In this document: positions 1 through 7,041 of the stretch, in pieces
Numbering within the stretch: position 1 is the stretch's first letter
Layout of the letters: each line of letters starts with the position of its first letter
Assembly: GCA_003134765.1 (NCBI GenBank)
Contig: PLCM01000035.1
Coordinates: 52,743-116,742 of the forward strand
Direction of reading: 5' to 3'
DNA length: 64,000 bases
Source: Spartobacteria bacterium
GTDB lineage: Bacteria > Verrucomicrobiota > Verrucomicrobiia > Chthoniobacterales > UBA10450
Program-made: the position numbers and the translations under genes
Notes under the pieces: model-generated
Told to the model about the DNA's origin: nothing
Seen by the model: only the letters and a program-made list of their open reading frames with translations
Databases searched by the model: none

Positions 1-137
1 AATCTCGTTAGCGAAAGAGCGGCGTCGAGCAACTCATTTCCCATTCGCTCGCCGGCAGCATTTTGGAGAGCGATATAAGCAACGATCCGCTCGAGATCGC
101 CTAGGGCCCGGGAGGAGAGGAAAACTTTTGTGACCAT
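1..137 (-). CDS. ParE/RelE-type toxin, N-terminal part (cut by window edge)
   Basis: The reading frame starts at the ATG complementary to 135-137 and runs off the left edge, giving about 45 residues. It begins MVTKVFLSSRALGDLERIVA and continues with a helical stretch (YIALQNAAGERMGNELL). That pattern of an early aromatic strand, then a DLERIVAYIA helix, is typical of ParE-like toxins, which poison gyrase or act as ribosome-dependent RNases in related families. It overlaps the end of the upstream antitoxin-like gene by 37 bp, the usual order for such pairs (antitoxin first). The catalytic or target-binding C-terminus is outside the window, so the subfamily cannot be fixed. Confidence 0.6.
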   Translation of the reverse strand, partial: MVTKVFLSSRALGDLERIVAYIALQNAAGERMGNELLDAALSLTR

Positions 138-307
138 GGGGGGATTTGTTTGCGTGCTTCCTCCAGCGGGACCCGTTCGTCCCGATCCAGGGAAGCCAAT
201 CCGTCCTCGACGGCCTGACGGAACTCAAGTTCATAAATGGCATCGACCAGAGTTGCGTCGGGTGGAAGCTTTTCCGCCACTTCCAAGAGGACTTCCTTTG
301 TGCTCAT
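101..307 (-). CDS. Antitoxin-like protein of a ParE-type pair
   Basis: A 68-residue acidic protein (starts MSTKEVLLEVAEKLPPDAT) of the size and composition of small addiction-module antitoxins that lack an obvious DNA-binding fold. Its 3' end overlaps the ParE-like frame by 37 bp, so the two are probably translationally coupled. A well-spaced promoter lies immediately upstream at 315-343, and its predicted transcription start nearly coincides with the ATG, so the mRNA may be leaderless. Function as an antitoxin is inferred from size and position. Confidence 0.6.
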   Translation of the reverse strand: MSTKEVLLEVAEKLPPDATLVDAIYELEFRQAVEDGLASLDRDERVPLEEARKQIPPWSQKFSSPPGP

Positions 308-343
308 GATTCACATCATATCGCAACGCAAATCAGATGTAAA
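306..343 (-). promoter_or_regulatory. Promoter and candidate operator of the toxin-antitoxin pair
   Basis: Read on the minus strand, TTTACA (343-338) and TATGAT (320-315) are separated by exactly 17 bases, a near-consensus sigma-70 promoter. Only 7 bases separate the -10 box from the antitoxin ATG, so transcription should begin at or beside the start codon. The palindrome ATGAT-N4-ATCAT (306-319) overlaps the -10 box and start codon, and AATCA-N8-TGATT (331-348) overlaps the -35 box. Both are plausible autoregulatory operators. Boxes and spacing are seen; regulation is inferred. Confidence 0.5.
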
Positions 344-487
344 TGATTCGCAGATTCCCTCCCTGCCGCGCCATAGCTCGCGAAAACTTTCGGAGTAGTC
401 CCGCATCTGCGGGACGTAGGCGGGTCATTTGTTTGCCCCCTCTTTCAGTTGCTGGCGTTGCGGCAGTCACTGAGTCGGCGCCGATCC

Positions 488-530
488 CTGATAACCAATC
501 TCCAATAACGAATAACCCGGCGCGAGGCGC
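488..530 (-). repeat. Dispersed repeat, family 'ggttattggagattgg'
   Basis: On the minus strand a GCGC-rich hairpin foot (GCGCCTCGCGCC) is followed by GGTTATTCGTTATTGGAG and ATTGGTTATC. The same foot-plus-text arrangement occurs at 31120-31164, and related text at 38435-38505. Confidence 0.55.
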
Positions 531-550
531 CGCTCCATTCCCCACTCCCT

Positions 551-596
551 CTTTAGTTGGACGTTGAATGTTGGACGTTGAGCGTTGGACGTTTTC
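551..596 (-). repeat. Short tandem TTGGACGTTGARYG repeat
   Basis: About three imperfect 14-bp units (TTGGACGTTGAATG, TTGGACGTTGAGCG, then TTGGACGTTTT) in the plus orientation. In translation it gives NVQRSTSNIQRP-like peptides, which explains the spurious open frames across it. Confidence 0.55.
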
Positions 597-748
597 CCCA
601 GTCCGCCTTCCCTGGCGCGCCGTAGCCCGCGGCACGCCGTAGTCCCGCGATGGCGGGACAAAGGCGGCTTGGCGTAGGCGGCCCCATTCCGTCCTCTCAT
701 TCGCATTCCGAATTCCGCATTTGTGTTCCTCCGACCTCCCGCCTCCCC

Positions 749-1540
749 CTACTTCCTCGTGGCAAGAACCAGGAGCCACTCGCGATCATGCGCGATTCCA
801 TCGCCGCTCTTGTAGTTCTTTTCGAAAAAATCGACCCACGTCCGATGCAATTCTTCCCGGCGCGGGCCGAGCGAGTCCGCCAATGTCTTGGTCGGCCCGT
901 AGTCCGTAGAAAAGATCTCCCAATATTCTTGACCGCTCGATGGTCGGAATATCGAGATATGCTTTTCGAAGCGCAGATCGAACATCTCGCCGAGCAATTC
1001 CCGCACGCGATCCTCCTTCCCCCAATCAAACGGATTGGAGGGCGGGGGCGCTGGCTGAAAGGGCGCCATCATCCGGAACATCGCCCCGAGTCCTCCCTCG
1101 GGCGTCCAATTTGCCAGGCCGAGACGCCCGCCGGGCTTCAGCACCCGGCCGAGCTGGCGCGCCGTCGCTGCATGATCGGGCGCGAACATGATCCCGCACG
1201 TCGACGAAACCACGTCGAAAGCGCCCTCGTCGATGCCATCGAGCCGTTCGCAATCGCCCACCCGATACTCGATCTCGAGCTTTTCCGCGTCCGCGCGCGC
1301 CTTCGCCTGCTCGAGCAGCGCCGGAGAGAGATCGAGCCCCGTCACCTTTGCGCCCGCGCGCGCCGCCCGTTCGGCTACCGCCCCCGTTCCGCAGGCGAGA
1401 TCGAGCCAGCACTGACCCTCCCGCGGCTTTAGACGGTCAACAATGATCTCATGGATATCTGCAATGGTTTCCGTGACGCGCTGATAGGGCCCCGAGCCCC
1501 ACATCACGCTTTGGCGCTGCTTCAATTCTTCGTAAGCCAT
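749..1540 (-). CDS. Class I SAM-dependent methyltransferase
   Basis: A 263-residue protein with a complete Rossmann methyltransferase core. Motif I is LDLACGTGAVAERAARAG (about residues 46-63), followed by an acidic residue in VTGLDLSP that should bind the SAM ribose, then GDCERLDG and the post-motif strand FDVVSSTCGIMFAPD. LKPGGRLGLANW is the usual motif before the last strands. The overall layout resembles UbiE/Methyltransf_11 proteins, whose acceptors vary. No neighbour indicates the substrate. It is followed by a repeat-rich gap and seems to be a single-gene unit. Confidence 0.85.
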   Translation of the reverse strand: MAYEELKQRQSVMWGSGPYQRVTETIADIHEIIVDRLKPREGQCWLDLACGTGAVAERAARAGAKVTGLDLSPALLEQAKARADAEKLEIEYRVGDCERLDGIDEGAFDVVSSTCGIMFAPDHAATARQLGRVLKPGGRLGLANWTPEGGLGAMFRMMAPFQPAPPPSNPFDWGKEDRVRELLGEMFDLRFEKHISIFRPSSGQEYWEIFSTDYGPTKTLADSLGPRREELHRTWVDFFEKNYKSGDGIAHDREWLLVLATRK

Positions 1541-1839
1541 ATTGCGAGCGTACCCAGCCAGGCATTGGCTGCAATTGCGAGATGTAAACCATGAACGGAG
1601 GCGATAACCGGCGCCTCGCGTCGATTCCCCATTTCCGCCTGCCGCGCCGTAGCTTTAGCGCAGGCGGGCATTCGCCATTTAAATTTCCCTCGTCCCGCCC
1701 TTCGTCCCCCATCTAGTCACACTTTCACTGACCGTCGACTCCGTTCCTGCTCCTCGTTCCCAAACTCTGTTTGGTAACGCCATTGTCCTCGAAGCTCCGC
1801 TTCGCCAGACCTCCGACCTCCGACGTCTGACCTCTGGAG
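1541..1839. other. Repeat-rich intergenic region
   Basis: No gene supported. Contains a CGCCGTAG fragment (near 1640-1670) and a run of gaggtcgg-like units (about 1805-1840, CCTCCGACCTCCGACG) that recurs near 44283-44306 and 725-745. These look like short non-coding dispersed repeats. Confidence 0.45.
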
Positions 1840-2649
1840 TCAGCTCTTCGCGCTTCGCTCCAGATGCGACGCGATCAGCTCGATCTCTTGCCGTGTGAGC
1901 CGCGGCTGTTGATCCACAATGTAGGCGACCAGTTTGTCTGCGGTGACAACGCGCGCATTCGTCGGCTGCCACTTATTTCGGATTTGCCACTCCCCCACGA
2001 AAACGAGAACCGCACTTACCCATTCGTCGACTTTGCAGTCCTCTTTGATGATCCTGCGCACCTCCGCTGCGTTAGCGACTGCTTGTTTGAGAGAATCCGT
2101 TTCCTCTGGCCTGCCATCGATGAATAACCCCTCGCCATTGCGAAACGTAATTTCACCTCGACCGCTTCGGAACTTCGTCTCGATGGCGAAGACCCCGGCG
2201 GGTCCGACCACCACATGATCAATGTTGAAACCGTCTCGAACCAGATCGTGAAAGACGCGATACCCCGCACCTCGCAGGTCATCGAGGATTTCAGCGACGC
2301 GCAATTCGCCTCGTTCTCCGCGATTCAACCGGAGGAAGTCTCGGAAGAGGCGGCGGAAAAGAATAAGACAGATCCCGGTAGCGATAATGGCGAGACATAG
2401 CGTGGCTTTCGGCGACGGCGGCTCGTGAGTCCGAACCCTGTATTCGTCCAGTGCCCAGAGGATCCACAGAAAAGCTGTTCCGAGGTACACCGGGAGAAAT
2501 CGGTTATCCAGCAGCCTCTCCTTCTCGTCTCGGAGCGACTGCCCCGGCAGACGTTGAACTTTTGGGAGAGGATTCGTTCTCTTTTTCTTAGGGAACATTG
2601 CGGTGACCGATGCTGCTAAATCTATGCCAACGGTTGGCTCTTGTCGCAA
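1840..2649 (-). CDS. NERD-domain membrane protein
   Basis: A 269-residue protein (start may instead be the ATG at 2598, giving MFPKKKRTNPLPK). Two hydrophobic helices (about residues 52-68 and 82-98) precede a NERD (nuclease-related) domain: GERGELRVAEILDDL (111-125), then D144 in FNIDHVVVGP and E157-T-K159 in VFAIETK, matching the E, D, ExK pattern of the restriction-endonuclease-like fold. It starts within about 26-77 bp of hsdM on the opposite strand, so the two may share a regulatory region. NERD proteins are common near mobile and defence genes. A role in DNA processing is inferred, and it may be membrane-anchored. Confidence 0.8.
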   Translation of the reverse strand: MRQEPTVGIDLAASVTAMFPKKKRTNPLPKVQRLPGQSLRDEKERLLDNRFLPVYLGTAFLWILWALDEYRVRTHEPPSPKATLCLAIIATGICLILFRRLFRDFLRLNRGERGELRVAEILDDLRGAGYRVFHDLVRDGFNIDHVVVGPAGVFAIETKFRSGRGEITFRNGEGLFIDGRPEETDSLKQAVANAAEVRRIIKEDCKVDEWVSAVLVFVGEWQIRNKWQPTNARVVTADKLVAYIVDQQPRLTRQEIELIASHLERSAKS

Positions 2650-2674
2650 CGGCGTCTTTCAGTAAAGATTCCGT

Positions 2675-4807
2675 GTGCCTCCAGAGGACTTAAAATCGAG
2701 TCTCGCCAAATTCGAAGCCGACTTATGGCAGGCCGCAGATAACCTCCGCGCGAATTCCAAGCTCGATTCCACGGCCTACTTCATGCCCGTGTTAGGGATT
2801 ATTTTTCTCCGCCACGCGGCCAATCGGTACGATGCCGCAACCAAACAAATCGAGGCTGACCAAGCATCGGGCAGGATGCCCAAGCGCAAAGTGCAGCCTG
2901 CTGACTACATCCGTCGTCGCGCTCTCTGGCTGCCCGAAACGGCGCGCTTCGATTACATCATGGCACGGGCCACGGTCGACCCCGCCGGCCTACCCAAGCT
3001 TGTCACCGACGCGATGACTGCCATCGAGAGGGACTTCGAGCCGCTGACGAATGTCCTCCCGAAGGACTACGGCATCTTCGAGCCAAAGGTGCTGGAGGAA
3101 CTGATGCGCCTGTTCAACAGCGACCGAATTAAGAAGGCCACCGGCGATGTGTTCGGGCGCATCTACGAATACTTCCTCGCCAAGTTCTCCATTCAAAAGG
3201 CACACGACAACGGCGAGTTTTTCACGCCTTCGTCGCTCGTGCAGCTCATCGTCAATGTCATCGAGCCAGACCACGGCACCGTGTTTGATCCCGCGTGCGG
3301 CTCGGGCGGCATGTTCGTTCAGTCTAGCCACTTCATTGAGCACGAGGGCGGCGATACCAACAAGAAGGTCGTGTTTTACGGCCAAGAAAAAAACGGTACT
3401 ACCATACGGATCACCAAGATGAATCTCGCCGTCCACGGGCTAGAAGGGAAAATTGCGGAGGCCATCACCTACTACCAGGACGAGCACACCCTTGTCGGCA
3501 AGTGTAACTTCGTCATGGCCAACCCGCCATTCAACGTGGATCTCGTCGATGCCGAGCGTATCAAGAACGATCCGCGCCTGCCGTTCGGCCTACCCGGCGT
3601 GAACAAGGACAAGCGCGTCTCCAACGGCAATTACCTCTGGATTTCCTATTTCTGGAGCTACCTCACCAACAAGGGCCGCGCGGGTTTCGTCATGTCCTCC
3701 CAGGCCTCTAGCGCAGGCAATGACGAAAAGACCGTCCGCCAAAAGCTCATCGAGACCGGCGACGTGGACGTGATGATCTCCATCAAGGGCGGCTTCTTCT
3801 ACACCCGCACCGTGCCGTGCGAGCTGTGGCACTTCGACCGCAACAAACCCGCTGACCGCAAGGACCACGTCCTGATGCTCGATGCCCGAAGCATCGGCCA
3901 GCTCATGAAGGGCTCGCGCAAGGTCCATGAGTTCACGGCGGAGCAGACGCGCAACCTCACCGCCATCGTCTGGCTCTATCGCGGTCGGCGCGATCGCTTC
4001 CTCGCGCTCATGCAGGATTATTTCAAACGCCAAGTCGCCGAGTGCGCCGCCGTTCCGGAGAAAATCGCATCCTTCGACACTGCGCTCGCCGCCCTCGACG
4101 CCCCGTTCACCGCTCTCGTCAAGACGGTGAAGACGCTGCCGGACTTGGACGTGGAGGGAACGCGGGCCCTTACCGAGACGCTGGCCGAACTCCGCGACGG
4201 CCGGAAAGCTTGCGACGCCGATTCTAAGGCGCTGCTCGCCGACATCGCGCCCTTCGGGAAGAAGAGTGGCAAAAATATGCCCGCCACGAACGACCAGCAA
4301 CACGCGTTTCGCAAATACTTCGACCCCATCGCCGAGCGCGCTAAGGGCCTCACAAGACAAGTGGAACTGCTCTACAAGTTCGCGTCGCGCGCCGTCTCCA
4401 TCGCTGCAGACTTGGCCGCGGACGAAGCGGTGACCCAGACTTATGACCGCCGCGCGACCAGCAAGCTAATCAAGCAACTCGACGAACAGCGCCGCGCCGC
4501 CGTGGAGCAGCTCAAGCACGCTGTCTATTTTCACCGTCAGATCGTCTGGCTGCAGGACCGATTCCCGAAAGCGGAAATGCTGGCCGTGCCCGGCCTGGTC
4601 AAAGTCGTCGCACGGAAAGAGATTGAAGCGGCCGACTGGAGCCTTACCCCCGGCCGCTATGTGGGTGTCGCCCCGGCGGAAGTGGACGAGGATTTCAATT
4701 TCGAGCAGACCATCACGGACATCCACGCCGAACTGGCCGGGTTGAACTCCGAGGCGACAGAGTTAGCCGCGAAGATTCAGCAGAACTTGGAGGAGTTGGG
4801 CCTATGA
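2675..4807 (+). CDS. hsdM: Type I restriction-modification methyltransferase subunit HsdM
   Basis: A 710-residue N6-adenine DNA methyltransferase starting at GTG. The N-terminal helical HsdM_N region (MPPEDLKSSLAKFEADLWQA) is followed by the catalytic domain: GEFFTPSSLVQLIV, the SAM-binding DPACGSGGMF from residue 205 and the catalytic NPPF at 283-286. It methylates adenine in the asymmetric bipartite site chosen by HsdS. It is longer than the roughly 500 residues of classic HsdM because of a C-terminal extension (about 470-710) rich in charged helices. A weak TTGTCG-N16-TAAAGA promoter-like element (2641-2668) lies just upstream. First gene of a five-gene operon, overlapping hsdS by 4 bp. 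Confidence 0.95.
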   Translation: MPPEDLKSSLAKFEADLWQAADNLRANSKLDSTAYFMPVLGIIFLRHAANRYDAATKQIEADQASGRMPKRKVQPADYIRRRALWLPETARFDYIMARATVDPAGLPKLVTDAMTAIERDFEPLTNVLPKDYGIFEPKVLEELMRLFNSDRIKKATGDVFGRIYEYFLAKFSIQKAHDNGEFFTPSSLVQLIVNVIEPDHGTVFDPACGSGGMFVQSSHFIEHEGGDTNKKVVFYGQEKNGTTIRITKMNLAVHGLEGKIAEAITYYQDEHTLVGKCNFVMANPPFNVDLVDAERIKNDPRLPFGLPGVNKDKRVSNGNYLWISYFWSYLTNKGRAGFVMSSQASSAGNDEKTVRQKLIETGDVDVMISIKGGFFYTRTVPCELWHFDRNKPADRKDHVLMLDARSIGQLMKGSRKVHEFTAEQTRNLTAIVWLYRGRRDRFLALMQDYFKRQVAECAAVPEKIASFDTALAALDAPFTALVKTVKTLPDLDVEGTRALTETLAELRDGRKACDADSKALLADIAPFGKKSGKNMPATNDQQHAFRKYFDPIAERAKGLTRQVELLYKFASRAVSIAADLAADEAVTQTYDRRATSKLIKQLDEQRRAAVEQLKHAVYFHRQIVWLQDRFPKAEMLAVPGLVKVVARKEIEAADWSLTPGRYVGVAPAEVDEDFNFEQTITDIHAELAGLNSEATELAAKIQQNLEELGL

Positions 4808-5874
4808 CCCGCACCACTTGGGGGGAAATATGCACGCTTGAATACGGAAAGGCGCTCCGCGACTATGTCCCCGAGCAAACCGAAACAAGTTGCTTTCGCG
4901 TGTTTGGAACGAACGGTCCAATTGGTTGGACGGCTCAAAAACTGTCCGATGAAGCTGGAATAATCGTAGGGCGAAAAGGTGCGTATCGAGGGATTCATTT
5001 TTCGCCCGATCCATTTTTTGTCATTGATACCGCTTACTACCTGCGGCCCAAGGACACGAAGCTGGATTTGGGGTGGGCTTACTACAAGCTATTAACGGTT
5101 GATCTTGATCAGGTGGATGTGGGAGCCGCAATTCCCACGACGAACCGAGAAGCGTTCTACGGTTTGCCGGTAAGCGTTCCCGAGCCACAAGTTCAGCGCG
5201 AGGTGGCCGCGGTCCTCTCCGCCTACGACGAGCTGATTGACAACAACCGGCGGCGGATGCGGCTGTTGGAAAGCGCGGCGCGATCGCTGTATCAGGAATG
5301 GTTCGTCCGCCTCCGCTTCCCCGGCCATGAACACACCCCCGTCACCAGCGGCCTCCCGCGAGGGTGGAAGCGCGTACCTTTCGAAGATGCGCTCATCCTG
5401 CAGCGTGGTTTCGATTTACCGGAGAGCCGGTGGGAGGAAGGCGATTTCCCGATCTGCGGGTCTACCGGTATTATCGGGCATCATAAGGAACCGAAAGCCA
5501 GAGGACCGGGTGTGTTCACGGGCCGCAGCGGTTCGCTCGGTGTGGTCAATTACGTTGATGAAGACTATTGGCCACACAACACGGCTCTTTGGATTCGGGA
5601 GTTCAAGAAAGTGACACCGCTCTTCGCTTTGTTTCTGATGCGGGAAATGAATTTGAAGCAATACAATGGTGGCGCCTCCGTTCCGACGCTTGACCGGAAG
5701 GCCGTTCATCGTGTGCCTGTGCCGATTCCGGCACAAATATTCATCACGCTCTTTGACGAACAGGTGACGCCAATGTTCGCGCAGCTTCGCAACCTGCGAC
5801 TTCAGAATCAAAAGCTCCGCGCCGCCCGAGACCTGCTCTTGCCGCGGCTGATGAGCGGGGAGATTGCGGCGTGA
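4804..5874 (+). CDS. hsdS: Type I restriction-modification specificity subunit HsdS
   Basis: A 356-residue protein beginning with ATGA overlapping the hsdM stop. It has two target-recognition halves (about 1-120 and 185-300), each followed by a conserved helical spacer: the central one around QREVAAVLSAYDELIDNNRR and the terminal one LRAARDLLLPRLMSGEI. These set the spacing between the two half-sites. It is somewhat short for the family (about 400), and its first TRD starts abruptly (MTRTTWGEICTLEYGK). It directs both methylation and restriction. The next gene begins 16 bp downstream. Confidence 0.93.
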   Translation: MTRTTWGEICTLEYGKALRDYVPEQTETSCFRVFGTNGPIGWTAQKLSDEAGIIVGRKGAYRGIHFSPDPFFVIDTAYYLRPKDTKLDLGWAYYKLLTVDLDQVDVGAAIPTTNREAFYGLPVSVPEPQVQREVAAVLSAYDELIDNNRRRMRLLESAARSLYQEWFVRLRFPGHEHTPVTSGLPRGWKRVPFEDALILQRGFDLPESRWEEGDFPICGSTGIIGHHKEPKARGPGVFTGRSGSLGVVNYVDEDYWPHNTALWIREFKKVTPLFALFLMREMNLKQYNGGASVPTLDRKAVHRVPVPIPAQIFITLFDEQVTPMFAQLRNLRLQNQKLRAARDLLLPRLMSGEIAA

Positions 5875-5890
5875 TCACGGAAGGTAACCA

Positions 5891-7033
5891 TTGAACTCCC
5901 TCGAAAATTACAAGGCCCTTCTTGAACGGTATTTTGGTAACAGCACGGCGACATTCGATGCAGCCAGCGGCGCGACGAACAAGGTTATTGGTGCGCTAAA
6001 CCACACAAACTTCTCCAGTTTCCACTCCACCTTTCTCAGCCGACTCAAACGGCTCGCGACCCGATACTCAAGTGCTAATCCAAATAACAGAAATCTTCTC
6101 CAAACGCTAAACGAGATCGCCACTGAGAAAAATTGGGAGGGAGCCTATGCCGAAATTGTGGCCTTGGATTTTCTCAATTCCGAGCAGGACTGGCTTTCGA
6201 CGCCTATCCAAATCTCAAAAACCGTGCCCGCATCGGCCACTCTTGCAGGAGGGTTTGGGAGTCAAAACGTCAACTTCGACGGCTACTATGACGATTTTGA
6301 TGTCTCTTTTGATATAAAGATTCTCGCCGACAAATCGCGGGACATTCTCGATGGAATCATGACCGAGGCCAGGACAAGCCTTGGCATCCCAAACGTGGTG
6401 ATTAGTCCTGAGTATCCGCTGGACTTGGGTTTCGAGTCTTTTCAACAAAACCGACGCAAACTCCTAAACGAGCTCGTCCAGTCCATCGACGTTACGGCTC
6501 GAACGTCGCTTGTGAGCAGTGTCATTGTGCCGGAGTTAAAATTCAGACTGATGTGGCAAGCAGGGGTTCTCGGCACGGTTGGTACGTATGACCCTTACCA
6601 ACATGCGGAGAACCAACACACTCTCTTGTTCAAGCATGCAAAGAAGTTTTCGCTGGTTGGGCCATCGTTGATTGTTTTTGTTTTCTTTCCGTGGTTCAGC
6701 GAAAATGTGGTGACGCAATTTGAATCCAGCGGAACCTTTTATCGTGCGTTTTGCCGGCGGTTCTTTTGTCAGTATAACAAAGACGTCACAGCCGCCAACT
6801 CGCTTTTGAAATCCTTCAAGGGCTCCGAGACCATTAGTCAAGTGACCGACAAGCTTAGTGGCGTCCTTTTCCTAGAAGATACATCAATAGAAAACTCCAA
6901 TCCCGAAGACCAAAACGTTAAAGGGTTCGCCTACCTCAACCCCAACGCCAAGCATAAAGTTAGCGGACAATTCCGGGAATACCTTTCCAGTTTGCGCTTC
7001 AACGTTGATGACATGGCACACGATAACTATTAG
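5891..7033 (+). CDS. Unknown protein between hsdS and hsdR, possible PD-(D/E)XK nuclease
   Basis: A 380-residue protein from a TTG start, 16 bp after hsdS and 8 bp before hsdR, so it is part of the operon. I do not recognise a named family. The middle contains E88 (AYAEIVALDFL), D130 (VNFDGYY) and D141-I-K143 (VSFDIKIL), arranged like the E...D...(D/E)xK active site of restriction-endonuclease-fold enzymes on predicted strands. The remainder includes a hydrophobic segment (LVGPSLIVFVFFPWFSE, about 256-272) and a C-terminal half without visible motifs. It appears more AT-rich than neighbouring genes. It could be an accessory nuclease, a regulator of restriction, or an unrelated passenger. Confidence 0.6.
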   Translation: MNSLENYKALLERYFGNSTATFDAASGATNKVIGALNHTNFSSFHSTFLSRLKRLATRYSSANPNNRNLLQTLNEIATEKNWEGAYAEIVALDFLNSEQDWLSTPIQISKTVPASATLAGGFGSQNVNFDGYYDDFDVSFDIKILADKSRDILDGIMTEARTSLGIPNVVISPEYPLDLGFESFQQNRRKLLNELVQSIDVTARTSLVSSVIVPELKFRLMWQAGVLGTVGTYDPYQHAENQHTLLFKHAKKFSLVGPSLIVFVFFPWFSENVVTQFESSGTFYRAFCRRFFCQYNKDVTAANSLLKSFKGSETISQVTDKLSGVLFLEDTSIENSNPEDQNVKGFAYLNPNAKHKVSGQFREYLSSLRFNVDDMAHDNY

Positions 7034-7041
7034 ACACACAC

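Larger units (their letters stand above)
308..748. other. Intergenic stretch filled with dispersed repeats
   Basis: No convincing gene. The stretch holds the TA promoter at its left end and then repeats that recur in the window: the GCGC/ggttattggagat-type element (about 488-530), the TTGGACGTTG tandem (551-596), and CGCCGTAG/TGGCGGGAC fragments (near 395-425 and 600-670). Small open frames here have repetitive, basic translations and look spurious. Confidence 0.6.

Noticed and set aside
650..1432. 260-codon plus-strand frame opposite the methyltransferase
   Set aside because: Antisense to a complete SAM methyltransferase with motif I.
3590..4360. 256-codon minus-strand frame opposite hsdM
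   Set aside because: Antisense to a clear HsdM domain; composition typical of shadow frames.
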